From Melioribacteraceae bacterium (GTDB taxonomy: Bacteria; Bacteroidota; Ignavibacteria; Ignavibacteriales; Melioribacteraceae), in assembly GCA_015493615.1 (NCBI GenBank), contig WGCV01000014.1, positions 1 to 39,384 of the forward strand: DNA of 39,384 bases, written 5' to 3'. Each line of letters begins with the position of its first letter. The first letter of the stretch is position 1. Below are positions 8,144 to 18,095 of this stretch, in pieces. The position numbers and the translations under genes were made by a program. Under the pieces are notes generated by a model. It searched no databases, was not told the DNA's origin, and was given only the letters and a program-made list of their open reading frames with translations.

Positions 8144-8806
8144 TTACTTTTTATAAAACTTTGAATTTGATTTTAATACACCAGGAGCAAGGCTATCAAA
8201 ATTAGTTTTGTTATTATCAAAAGACTTTGAAATTCGATGTGATTTTTTGTTTACATCAACAAAGTCAAATTTCGATATATTTGAATCTAATACATCAAGG
8301 CTTTTTTTGATTTCATTATTTATCTCCAAATTTTTAATTAATAACACTTTAATATTTTCGAGATCGTTTTCTATTTTAATATTTGGGTTTTGACCCAAAA
8401 AAGACTGTATTGTAGGCAAGAACACGGAAATTAAAACACTTAACAAAATAGAGAAAATTAATAGCAAAAAATCACGATGAACAGAAGATTTGTCTATTTT
8501 TTGGTTTAACAAAAAAGAAGCCTTAGATAATTTGGGATTTAAATGGCTAATAAAAATATCACAGTTAGAAAACAATGTATTAGCAGATTCTAGGTCTTTT
8601 CCCTTTTTCTTACCTTTTAATTCATGAGCCTCACCTTGAATGAATACATAATCATTAATTAATTTAATAATTTTATCAATATATTCTCGCAACTCTTTCT
8701 GGGATAAATTTTCCAATGTAGTTTCAATAATGTCATAATACGGAGCTTTTAATGAGACAAACTTTTTATTTAATTCTACTTCTGTCATTTCAATTACCGC
8801 TTTCAT
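8144..8806 (-). CDS. Unrecognised single-TM protein with coiled-coil tail
   Basis: I do not recognise the family. The 220-residue protein has a charged helical N-terminal part (about 1-110) containing HELKGKKKGKD and CDIFISHLNPKLSKASF. One strong hydrophobic span follows, LLLIFSILLSVLISVFLP (about 114-132). The rest is a Lys/Asn-rich helical region with heptad-like spacing (IENDLENIKVLLIKNLEINNEIKK) and a basic end. Three starts are possible: TTG at 8812, ATG at 8806 (used here) and ATG at 8788, which follows the upstream stop as TGAAATG. In all cases the gene overlaps or abuts the 383-residue gene. Translation coupling with the radical SAM block and the 12-nt gap to livH suggest a job at the membrane in that system; this is inference. 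Confidence 0.75.
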   Translation of the reverse strand: MKAVIEMTEVELNKKFVSLKAPYYDIIETTLENLSQKELREYIDKIIKLINDYVFIQGEAHELKGKKKGKDLESANTLFSNCDIFISHLNPKLSKASFLLNQKIDKSSVHRDFLLLIFSILLSVLISVFLPTIQSFLGQNPNIKIENDLENIKVLLIKNLEINNEIKKSLDVLDSNISKFDFVDVNKKSHRISKSFDNNKTNFDSLAPGVLKSNSKFYKK

Positions 8807-9941
8807 AATCAACCGTTGATTTTTCTTCAGTTTGCAGCTTAGAGAATAAAGGTGTCTGATTTTTTGTCTCTTGCAATATATATGTTATGTCACTGTTTAA
8901 TAATTCATATTTATCATCTCCTTGAGTAATTACTTCCATTTTTACAATATTCTTTACTATATCCATATATGTATTTAAAATTATTGTTTTAACATCCGTA
9001 TTCTGGGTAATTTTAATTATTCCAAGATTCGGGCTGAATTCATCAGATAAGCTTAAATTTTTAACAAAATGTTTTTGATATTGATTGCCAAATAGTTTAA
9101 CGCTATTCTTATTATTCTTCCCAATAATAAATAATCTTGAACTTTCCTGACTATGTAACTTATTTAAGTAATACTTTAATACTGTTTGATCGGTATTTTT
9201 ATCCTCAATTTGACTAAAATTATAAAAATATTCATTTGAATTTACTAGTTTAGTTAAGATGTTGTTCAATTCTTCATTTTTTAGACCGTTTACGTTGGAA
9301 GAAATATCAGTATCAAAGAATAATTTTAATGTCTTTTTGTCAACTCCTGAAGAATATTCATTTATTCTGTTGAATGTAGACTTATTATACAAATCAGCCC
9401 AATGGATTTGTTGTTTATTATCTATGGAATATTTATCATCCTTTCTAAAATCATTTAATGAGAAAAGTCGAGTATTTCTAAAATACATTTCTTTGTCGGC
9501 AATAAAAGTAACTCGCGTTAATTTGATACCATTCCCTTGAATTAGGTTTTCAATCCTTTCTCTATATGTTTCAAGAAATTTTGGGCATCTTGAAAAATAA
9601 TAATTGTGCGACGACGAATTATTGTTTGTCCTTTTCTCACGTAAGTGCTTAATTATTGGGAAATTCCAAAAATGTCTTGGTAGGAGAGTTGAAAAAAAGA
9701 TGATTTCTAATTTAGTATTACTTAAGGAATCGATTAATTGTTCCATTAAATCCGGGTAAAATGATATAGTTGATAGAAACTTTTGGTCATCAATAGCACT
9801 ACTTTCAAGATTGTAATAACTATTTGCCAATGATTTCCAAAATTGTGGATGACTTTTTTCAATTTTGTCATTCCATTTTTCAATAACTTTTTGTAAGATT
9901 TGCAGTTCCGTGCTTGCTTTTGTACTCATATTCATTTTCAT
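8790..9941 (-). CDS. Unrecognised 383-aa protein linked to the radical SAM enzyme
   Basis: The family is not recognised. The protein is soluble-looking, 383 residues, with no signal peptide or membrane span. The N-terminal ~75 residues are helical (ELQILQKVIEKWNDK). A segment with LEIIFFSTLLPRHFWNFPIIKHLREKR near 79-103 and YYFSRCPKFLETYRERIENLIQGNGIKLTRVTFIADKEMYF near 113-155 might be an alpha/beta core. Its ATG overlaps the radical SAM stop codon by four bases (ATGA), which strongly implies coupled translation and a shared function. Codon usage is very AT-rich, like the genes on either side. It could be a partner subunit, a substrate-recognition protein or a tailoring enzyme; the sequence alone does not decide. 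Confidence 0.8.
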   Translation of the reverse strand: MKMNMSTKASTELQILQKVIEKWNDKIEKSHPQFWKSLANSYYNLESSAIDDQKFLSTISFYPDLMEQLIDSLSNTKLEIIFFSTLLPRHFWNFPIIKHLREKRTNNNSSSHNYYFSRCPKFLETYRERIENLIQGNGIKLTRVTFIADKEMYFRNTRLFSLNDFRKDDKYSIDNKQQIHWADLYNKSTFNRINEYSSGVDKKTLKLFFDTDISSNVNGLKNEELNNILTKLVNSNEYFYNFSQIEDKNTDQTVLKYYLNKLHSQESSRLFIIGKNNKNSVKLFGNQYQKHFVKNLSLSDEFSPNLGIIKITQNTDVKTIILNTYMDIVKNIVKMEVITQGDDKYELLNSDITYILQETKNQTPLFSKLQTEEKSTVDYESGN

Positions 9942-11533
9942 GCATTTATTACCAAATAAGTGTTTATATGAAATATCGGATTTTTATCTTCAATAAAATA
10001 TCTATTACTTTGTATTAAAGTATTTGTTTTAGGCAAAGAATTATCCAAATATATATTAAAATTATTTAAATCATTCTCCTTAAAAATTGGCTTTACATAA
10101 TCAGTTATCGATAATGAATTAATGTATTTTCTATTATTTTGAATAAATTCAAAAGTTTTCTTCTGTTCAAAAACATCTTCGTTTTCATAATTTAGCATAA
10201 AATAGCAATGAGTAAAAATATTGTTTCGTGATAAAAGACGAAGAATTTTATTATTATTCTTTATACTTAGTCCTTTATTCATTGCATCTAATGTTTTCTG
10301 GCTTCCCGATTCAATTCCAATCATTGCTAATTTCATTCCACCGTTATATAAAGTTTCTGCAAATTTATTATCAATATAAGGTTCAAGTCTCAACATAGCA
10401 GACCAATATATTTTAATATTTTCTTTTATAAGCAAATTTGAAAGTATTTTTAGTAATTTAGGCGAAGGAGCTGAACTGACGAAAGAAAAGTAATTAGTAT
10501 TGTACTTTGCAGAAAGAAATTTAATCTCCTTTAACAAACTATTTGAAGTTTTTTGAAAATATTGTTTGCCGGCAATTTCACAAAATTTACATTTACCCCA
10601 GTAACAACCTTTAGAAACTTCAATAGGAATTATAAATTTAGGAGTAAAGTACTTATCTAATTCCAGCCCGTCAAAATCCGGATAAACATTGTTAGAATAC
10701 TTTGATATTGATTCTTTATTGTTTATATGTGTTTTATTTGATTTGTCTTTCCAAATTAAATTTGGAACATTATCAAATATATTATTATTTTTATCAAAAA
10801 ATGTTTTAAATAGTATTTTAATTGATTCTTCAGTTTCACCGATAAGTATAAAATCATATAACTCATCAAAAAAATTATTTTTTACAAACTTTTCATAAAT
10901 TCTTGAGATGTAATCACCACCTAAAAGTATTTTTGTTGGAGGTGAGTATTGTTTTATTATTTTCGCAAATGATAATGCTGGGATAAGTTGTTCCGGTATC
11001 GTAATTGAAATTCCAAATATATCAGGAATGATTTCTAATAAATAATCAAGCTCATACTTCTCGAAATAATATTTGAATAGATTATTACTATCGTCAATGT
11101 ACTTTATAATGGTGTTTGGATTGAAGTGATTAAAATTGTATTCAATATATCCTAAACTTATATTGAGATCATTATAATTTAATTGGTATGTTTTTAATAT
11201 TAAGTCAATATCCTCAAATGTTTCTTTTAGAGCGATTTTATTTTTGTAAAAAGAAAGGTCCCTTAATTGGGATTTCATTAAAAAGACATTATTGATAAAG
11301 TAATCTTTTAAGGTATAAAGGGATTTCTCTTTTTCACTGAGAGAATTCTGTGTAATAGAGCTAAATTGGGTCACTAATTCTTTTTCACTCAATAAATTGT
11401 CAAAAAAAGATAGATTTATATCTCTTTGATAAACTCTATATCCTTCATTTCGTAATATCCCTGTCAGTAACGGAATACTTAAATAAGGTTGGTTCGGGTA
11501 CCATGGAGGAACGCTAGCTAAAATAGTTTTCAT
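9938..11533 (-). CDS. B12-binding-type radical SAM enzyme
   Basis: The 531-residue protein has the two-domain layout of cobalamin-binding-type radical SAM enzymes. The N-terminal ~1-290 region opens ASVPPWYPNQPYLSIPLLTGIL and later shows DIFGISITIPEQL and KILLGGDYIS, typical of the Rossmann-like B12-binding fold. I do not see the DxHxxG base-off motif, so cobalamin may be bound base-on or not at all. The radical SAM core carries Cys310, Cys315 and Cys318 in KGCYWGKCKFCEI, the Cx4Cx2C variant common in this subgroup. MIGIESGSQKTLDAMNKG lies at about 404-421. Such enzymes methylate or otherwise modify unactivated carbons, often in peptides. The gene starts 6 nt after a 54-codon ORF and overlaps the next gene by 4 nt. 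The substrate is unknown. Confidence 0.88.
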   Translation of the reverse strand: MKTILASVPPWYPNQPYLSIPLLTGILRNEGYRVYQRDINLSFFDNLLSEKELVTQFSSITQNSLSEKEKSLYTLKDYFINNVFLMKSQLRDLSFYKNKIALKETFEDIDLILKTYQLNYNDLNISLGYIEYNFNHFNPNTIIKYIDDSNNLFKYYFEKYELDYLLEIIPDIFGISITIPEQLIPALSFAKIIKQYSPPTKILLGGDYISRIYEKFVKNNFFDELYDFILIGETEESIKILFKTFFDKNNNIFDNVPNLIWKDKSNKTHINNKESISKYSNNVYPDFDGLELDKYFTPKFIIPIEVSKGCYWGKCKFCEIAGKQYFQKTSNSLLKEIKFLSAKYNTNYFSFVSSAPSPKLLKILSNLLIKENIKIYWSAMLRLEPYIDNKFAETLYNGGMKLAMIGIESGSQKTLDAMNKGLSIKNNNKILRLLSRNNIFTHCYFMLNYENEDVFEQKKTFEFIQNNRKYINSLSITDYVKPIFKENDLNNFNIYLDNSLPKTNTLIQSNRYFIEDKNPIFHINTYLVINA

Positions 11534-11539
11534 AATGAT

Positions 11540-11704
11540 TTATTTAACAATTTTTGACAGCAATAAACCTTTTCTGCAACTAATGAAGAAATTTCCAATA
11601 TTAGTTGTAGAACTAATACCCCAAATTTTTTTCGCTTCTTTTTTCAGGTGTTGTTTCTTTTTGCTATCGGAATTTCTTTTTGAATGAATTTTAGTTCTCT
11701 TCAT
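11540..11704 (-). CDS. 54-codon Lys-rich peptide ORF, possible enzyme substrate
   Basis: ATG at 11704 runs to TAA at 11540-11542. The product is 54 residues: a very basic first half (MKRTKIHSKRNSDSKKK, then LKKEAKKIW) and a second half with GISSTTNIGNFFISC and GLLLSKIVK. It has one Trp, one Cys and several Ser/Thr/Asn. The ATG lies inside the last codons of livK, overlapping it by 14 nt, with AGG nine bases upstream. Its stop is 6 nt before the radical SAM start, so it fills the only gap in this part of the operon. A small peptide next to a radical SAM gene suggests a modified-peptide (RiPP-like) precursor. It could also be a chance ORF or a translational-coupling leader. No known precursor motif is seen. 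Confidence 0.45.
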   Translation of the reverse strand: MKRTKIHSKRNSDSKKKQHLKKEAKKIWGISSTTNIGNFFISCRKGLLLSKIVK

Positions 11705-12815
11705 ACTGTATAGCCTTATTATTTTTTATAATCATTATTTCTAGTTTTTTTATAACATCTCCATTCTTATCGAATTTAATATTTCCAGATACACCATTAT
11801 CATCTAATGAATAAAGATATTCCTTTGCCTTATCAGTATTGTTTCCATTTTCTCTTAAAGCATTTACAATTATGTCATATGAATCATATCCAAGTGCAGT
11901 TAATAGTGATGGTTCTTTTCCCTTTAATTTTTTATACTCATCTATAAAGCGATTAATCTTAGAAGTTCTTTTTGACAAGTCATAAAATGGGCGTGAATAT
12001 ATTATTCCATTAGCAGCATTTCCAAGTGTTTTTAAAATATCCGTATTATCAAAAGTAACAGGTGCAAAAATATCTGTATCAATATTTAATTCCCTAATTT
12101 GTTTAATGATATTTATATATTGCATATCAATTGCAATAATCAATAATCCGCTTGAATTAGATTGTTTTATTTTCAACAATTTTGTTCTAAAATCAGTATC
12201 TGCTGGTAAGAAGGACTCTGAAGTATTTATCTTTCCACCTAAAGCGATATATTTATTTACAAAAACATTTTTAAGACCTTGCCCAAAATCGTTGTTTAAG
12301 TATAGAATTGAAAAAGTTTTAATTTTTTTCTTTGTAAAAGCAAAATTAGCAAGAATTTTGCCATCGTATAAATCGGAAGGATAAATTCTAAAAATATAGT
12401 CTCCAGCACTGGTAAGTAACGGAGTAGATGCTGTTGATGATAACATTATTATTTTATTTTTTTCACAAATTGGAGCTACCGCTAATGCAATAGGAGATGC
12501 CGCTACACCTATAATAGCCTTTACTTTATCAATATCTATTAACTTAGAAGCCGCAGATATCCCTTGCTTTGGTTCAATTTTACTATCTTCAACTACAATT
12601 TTATATTTAATAATATTTTGTTCATCATCAATTTTCTTCGCTATATTAATACCATCTAATATATTTTTCCCAATTTCTGATGCGGGCCCTGACAGTGGTA
12701 AAATAACCCCAATATTGATTTCATTACTCTTCTTGAGTGTTCCTTGAGAAAAAAACAAATACCCAATCAAAATAATTACTAATAAAACTATTCCAATTAA
12801 AAATCCTTTTTTCAC
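11691..12815 (-). CDS. livK: Liv-type periplasmic binding protein (membrane-anchored)
   Basis: The 374-residue protein belongs to the Leu/Ile/Val-binding family (Peripla_BP_6). Seen: INIGVILPLSGPASEIGKNILDG (about residues 33-55), AIIGVAASPIALAVAPICEKNKIIMLSS (about 100-127), STASTPLLTSAGDYIFRIYPSD (about 127-148), and ALGYDSYDIIVNALRENG (about 318-335). These are ligand-cleft regions in LivJ/LivK. The N terminus has a hydrophobic span (FLIGIVLLVIILIGYLFF) but no lipobox Cys and no clear signal-peptidase site, so it is probably held by an uncleaved anchor. It overlaps livF by 4 nt upstream and the small peptide ORF by 14 nt downstream. Its coding is as AT-rich as the radical SAM block. The ligand may not be a branched-chain amino acid. 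Confidence 0.9.
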   Translation of the reverse strand: MKKGFLIGIVLLVIILIGYLFFSQGTLKKSNEINIGVILPLSGPASEIGKNILDGINIAKKIDDEQNIIKYKIVVEDSKIEPKQGISAASKLIDIDKVKAIIGVAASPIALAVAPICEKNKIIMLSSTASTPLLTSAGDYIFRIYPSDLYDGKILANFAFTKKKIKTFSILYLNNDFGQGLKNVFVNKYIALGGKINTSESFLPADTDFRTKLLKIKQSNSSGLLIIAIDMQYINIIKQIRELNIDTDIFAPVTFDNTDILKTLGNAANGIIYSRPFYDLSKRTSKINRFIDEYKKLKGKEPSLLTALGYDSYDIIVNALRENGNNTDKAKEYLYSLDDNGVSGNIKFDKNGDVIKKLEIMIIKNNKAIQYEEN

Positions 12816-13510
12816 ACCATCACCTCATTAGTTTGTTCAATGGTTAATAAATCTTCTTTATAAATTTTCCCAAGTTTTAAGCCTACAACTTTATCGGCAA
12901 TATCAAAAACATTTTTTACTCTGTGTTCAACAAGTAAAATAGAAATGCCGGTTTCTTTTAATTTTTTAATCTGCAAAATAATATCGTTTAAGTTTCTCGG
13001 ACTAACTCCCGCAAGCGGTTCATCAAAAATAATCAACTTTGGTTTATTAATCAATGCCATTGCAAGGCTTACTTGTTTACGCTCGCCGCCGCTGAGTTTG
13101 CCGCATTCTTGTTTACTTAAGTTTTTAAGTATTGGTAATTGCTCTAAAGTTTCTTCAATTCTGCTTTTTAATTCTTTCTTTTCTACGGTCTGCATTCCGG
13201 CAATTTCTATGTTTTCAATTACGGTTAGTTCTTCAAACAATTCGTTTTGCTGCGGTATGTAAACCATTCCTTTTTTAATTAGCTGCACCGGTTTGTTGTT
13301 TGTGATGTTCTCGTTATTAAAAATTATTTTTGCTTCTTTGTTCCAAGGTTTAAGCAATCCGTAAATAACTTTAAGCAATGTACTTTTTCCGCTTCCGTTG
13401 GAGCCTATTAACAGTAGGGTTTCTCCTTTATTCATTTCAAAAGAAACATCAAAGAGAACTTGTTTTTTGCCGTAACCGGCAGAGACTTTATTTACTTTTA
13501 AAAAACTCAA
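12812..13510 (-). CDS. livF: Liv-type ABC transporter ATPase LivF
   Basis: The 232-residue ATP-binding subunit has a Walker A motif GSNGSGKSTLLK (about residues 37-48), Q-loop region VYIPQQNELFEELTV (about 82-96), ABC signature LSGGERKQVSLAMAL (about 138-152), Walker B KLIIFDEPLAGVSP (about 156-170) and switch His in LLVEHRV (about 193-199). Family length and the FDEPLAG form fit LivF. It should dimerise with LivG under the LivH/LivM pore. It overlaps livG upstream by 4 nt (ATGA) and livK downstream by 4 nt, so the three are tightly coupled. Confidence 0.94.
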   Translation of the reverse strand: MSFLKVNKVSAGYGKKQVLFDVSFEMNKGETLLLIGSNGSGKSTLLKVIYGLLKPWNKEAKIIFNNENITNNKPVQLIKKGMVYIPQQNELFEELTVIENIEIAGMQTVEKKELKSRIEETLEQLPILKNLSKQECGKLSGGERKQVSLAMALINKPKLIIFDEPLAGVSPRNLNDIILQIKKLKETGISILLVEHRVKNVFDIADKVVGLKLGKIYKEDLLTIEQTNEVMV

Positions 13511-14250
13511 AGGTAAGCTTCCTGCACAAATGAATCATTCTTTAACTCTTGATAGTTATCAAACTCTGTAATTTTTCCGTTGGATAAGAAAAATATTTTA
13601 TCGCTAATAGAATTAATAAAATCCGCATTGTGTTCTATAAGTAAAATTGTTTTGCCTTTTGCCTTAATATCTGTCAACAGTGATGCAATTTTTTTTCGGT
13701 AGTCCGGGTTAATTCCGGCAACCGGCTCGTCCAACAAAAAAAGTTTCGCATTGTTTGCTAAGCAGCAGCCTAAAGTTAAAAGCTTTTGCTGTCCGTAAGA
13801 TATTTCACTTGCCATATTTCCTGCAACATCACTAAGAAATATTTGTTTAATAATTTGATCGGCATTTATATTAAACGAATTATAATAATCTTTTAACATA
13901 ACTTGCGGAAGTAAAGCGCTAAAAATACTTTCGCCTTTATTCCCTTTAAAAGAAAGGAGAATATTTTCTTTTACGGTTAATCCTTCTATCAATCTTAAAT
14001 TTTGAAAAGTTCTTGTAATTCCAAGCCGGTTAATTTTAATAGGTGTGCAATCAGTAATGTTTCTTTCGTTAAATAAAACGGTTCCGTTATCTGCTCGCAA
14101 GAAACCGGTTAAAATATTAAACAAAGTTGTCTTACCGGCTCCGTTAGCTCCCATTAGGGAATAGATTTGCCCGGAATTCAATTCAAGGTTTAATCCGGAA
14201 AGAATTTTTCTATCGCCGAAAGATTTATGTATGTTATTTAGTTTAAGCAA
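13507..14250 (-). CDS. livG: Liv-type ABC transporter ATPase LivG
   Basis: The 247-residue ATP-binding subunit has Walker A GANGAGKTTLFNILTG (about residues 34-49), Q-loop region GITRTFQNLRLIEGLTV (about 76-92), signature EISYGQQKLLTLG (about 147-159), Walker B LFLLDEPVAGI (about 167-177) and LLIEHNADF (about 200-208). The TRTFQNLRL and EPVAGI forms are typical of LivG. It is second in the operon, 12 nt after the 97-residue protein gene, and overlaps livF by 4 nt. It powers import together with LivF. Confidence 0.94.
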   Translation of the reverse strand: MLKLNNIHKSFGDRKILSGLNLELNSGQIYSLMGANGAGKTTLFNILTGFLRADNGTVLFNERNITDCTPIKINRLGITRTFQNLRLIEGLTVKENILLSFKGNKGESIFSALLPQVMLKDYYNSFNINADQIIKQIFLSDVAGNMASEISYGQQKLLTLGCCLANNAKLFLLDEPVAGINPDYRKKIASLLTDIKAKGKTILLIEHNADFINSISDKIFFLSNGKITEFDNYQELKNDSFVQEAYL

Positions 14251-14262
14251 AATAAAAATATT

Positions 14263-14556
14263 TTAATTGTATTTAAATTTAGTTAAAAGTGTTTGAAAAT
14301 GTTTCTTTAAATCCGTAAAATTTGGGAGCAGTCCATCTTGTAAATCCTCATTCTCTTCAATTTCTTCAAGTGGTAAACCAATATCAATTTCTTCATCTTC
14401 AAATTTTAGTAAAGATTTTACCGTTTCTTCGATTTTATCATCGGTTATTTTGTCTCCAAGTGTAAGATCTATTAATTCCCGTAACCATTGATACCGTTCA
14501 TTTTTATTAAATGAACAATGTTCTTTTATATAATCAATAGCGTTTTGTGTTTGCAT
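14263..14556 (-). CDS. Unrecognised 97-aa acidic protein, first gene of the liv operon
   Basis: The family is not recognised. The 97-residue protein is soluble and acidic, with an N-terminal helical part (NAIDYIKEHCSFNKNERYQWLREL) and a strongly acidic middle (EDEEIDIGLPLEEIEENEDLQDG). The ATG is preceded by a good ribosome site, AGAAAGGAAA directly upstream. It ends 12 nt before livG on the same strand, so it is very likely the promoter-proximal gene of the transporter/radical SAM operon. A regulatory or structural role cannot be told apart. Confidence 0.7.
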   Translation of the reverse strand: MQTQNAIDYIKEHCSFNKNERYQWLRELIDLTLGDKITDDKIEETVKSLLKFEDEEIDIGLPLEEIEENEDLQDGLLPNFTDLKKHFQTLLTKFKYN

Positions 14557-14572
14557 TTTCCTTTCTATGTTT

Positions 14573-14797
14573 TTATCGGGAATATATGTTAAACATAAGT
14601 TCGTATATTAGTTTTTTAATCTTGATAAATCTACTTTTGGGGTTCTTAATTGTTGCGGAATAAATATTGTGTTTTTGTTGAAATAGATCTGCCGTAAGCG
14701 AGAAAGGATTAAGTGATTTACTTTGATTTTTCACACTCGTCAGTGAGTGTTCTGTTTTGAAAAATTTTAATTCGGCGACGCCCATTAAAAACCTCAT
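14573..14797 (-). repeat. Dispersed repeat, shortened relative of 39090-39371
   Basis: The open frame MGVAELKFFKTEHS... here and MGNTFLKYSDTQNS... at 39090-39371 share spaced identities (MG, LK, T, S, VK, S, L). Both have an LNPxxLTAxxx segment (LNPFSLTADLF here, LNPLKLTAEMV there). This copy lacks a middle part of some 45 residues. At the DNA level both carry a hairpin: CACTC-GTCAGT-GAGTG here and CTCATCGATGAG there, which differ in sequence but keep pairing. I treat it as a repeat element rather than a gene. Confidence 0.5.
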
Positions 14798-15202
14798 ATT
14801 TGTGAAATAAATTAGAGAATTTTCATCGTTAAATCAAGCGGTTTCTGAGGAAATTTACTTTTTCCGGTTTGCCGTTAATCTGTCAGGGAATTGCGCTTGA
14901 AAGCGAAATGTTTGAACAAATACTGTAGTAAAAGATAATCTAGCGTTTGTTTTTCGCAGATTGCAAGCAATCTACGCTACAACACTGTCTTGCTTTTATC
15001 TTATCTTTTGCAAAAAGGTGAAAAATTTTGAATAGCTTAAATTCTCGATAGGAGATTCTTCGCTCCGCATTCTGCGGAACTCAGAATGACAACACGGAAT
15101 TGGATTTTATGTCTTGCGTTTTACCGTCTCACATAATAAAAAAAGCTGTCGAGAAAACAATCCCCGACAGCTTTGTAAACGATAATTTATTTAATTCTTC
15201 CG
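14798..15202. other. Intergenic space with repeat remnants
   Basis: No gene is seen. It holds an inverted copy (14949-14980) of the hairpin repeat at 602-633 (GTAGATTGCTTGCAATCT core). A fragment of the MITE right half (about 15045-15092, AGATTCTTCGCTCC...CAGAATGAC) follows, then a piece of the TTGCGTTTTACCGTCTC-type repeat near 15113-15131 and the icd terminator. Confidence 0.6.
15136..15174 (-). terminator. Intrinsic terminator of icd
   Basis: On the minus strand, AAAGCTGTCG pairs with CGACAGCTTT around a 12-nt loop and is followed by a T-rich run (TTTTTTTATT). It lies about 30 nt after the icd stop codon. Stem, loop and T tract all fit a Rho-independent terminator. Confidence 0.85.
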
Positions 15203-17488
<2,286 letters not shown>

Positions 17489-17617
17489 TCATTGTAGTTT
17501 TAAAATTATAAACATTTAAGATAAATAGAAAGGTTTTTACGGGAATATAATAGAAAAAGAGAGAAGTAATCGGTCAGCGGTCATTGGTCATTGGTCATTA
17601 GTTTTACGTTCTCCTTT

Positions 17618-17700
17618 GTCGTATATCCGTGAAAATCTGATTTTTCCGTGTTATCCGTGTTCTATCGGCTATCCGCGAATTTTCTGCATATTTTTCATCT
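17618..17700. repeat. 83-bp direct repeat, copy 1 (flanks MNT/HEPN)
   Basis: This stretch matches 18601-18683 over the same 83-nt length with about six mismatches. Copy 2 includes the 3' end of the SDR gene, so copy 1 carries a displaced fragment of that gene end (CTGCATATTTTTCATCT shared). The two copies bracket the MNT/HEPN pair. The core TTTTTCCGTGTTATCCGTG also recurs elsewhere in inverted form (20160, 23153). Just upstream, 17571-17602 holds GGTCATTGGTCATT tandem repeats. Confidence 0.8.
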
Positions 17701-17780
17701 TATATTTTGCATGTATATTGAAACGGATTAGTTAGAATTTATTATTTTAGCGATAGAGAAAATAAATATGAGTGCCATAA

Positions 17781-18095
17781 ATGAACTTATCGCCAAACGA
17801 AAAAGAAAACATTAAAAAAAAGATTGTTGAGAAGTTAAGCCACCGTAAGGAAATCGATAAAATAATTATTTTCGGATCCTTTGTAAACTCGGAAAATCCT
17901 AAAGATATTGATTTGGCAATTTTTCAGAATAGCAATGAAACGTATTTAAGTTTATCCTTGAAGTACAGGAAAGCAATAAGAGAAATTTCCAAAAGCATTC
18001 CAGTAGATGTTTTCCCAATTATTTCACAAAGGTCAAATGATTTTGTGTTAAATGAAATTGAAAGCGGCGAGGTAATTTATGAAAGAGGAAACTAA
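17781..18095 (+). CDS. MNT-type minimal nucleotidyltransferase
   Basis: The 104-residue protein is a minimal nucleotidyltransferase. The hallmark GSFVNSENPKDIDLAIF (about residues 33-49) carries the GS...DxD signature of the polymerase-beta fold, and a later IPVDVFPI supplies the third acidic position. In MNT/HEPN pairs the MNT protein acts as an antitoxin, often by AMPylating or otherwise modifying the HEPN partner. The start ATG at 17781 gives a frame that opens directly into a charged helix. Its 3' end overlaps the HEPN gene by 17 nt. The pair lies between 83-bp direct repeats and is on the opposite strand from its neighbours, which suggests acquisition as a unit. Confidence 0.82.
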   Translation: MNLSPNEKENIKKKIVEKLSHRKEIDKIIIFGSFVNSENPKDIDLAIFQNSNETYLSLSLKYRKAIREISKSIPVDVFPIISQRSNDFVLNEIESGEVIYERGN

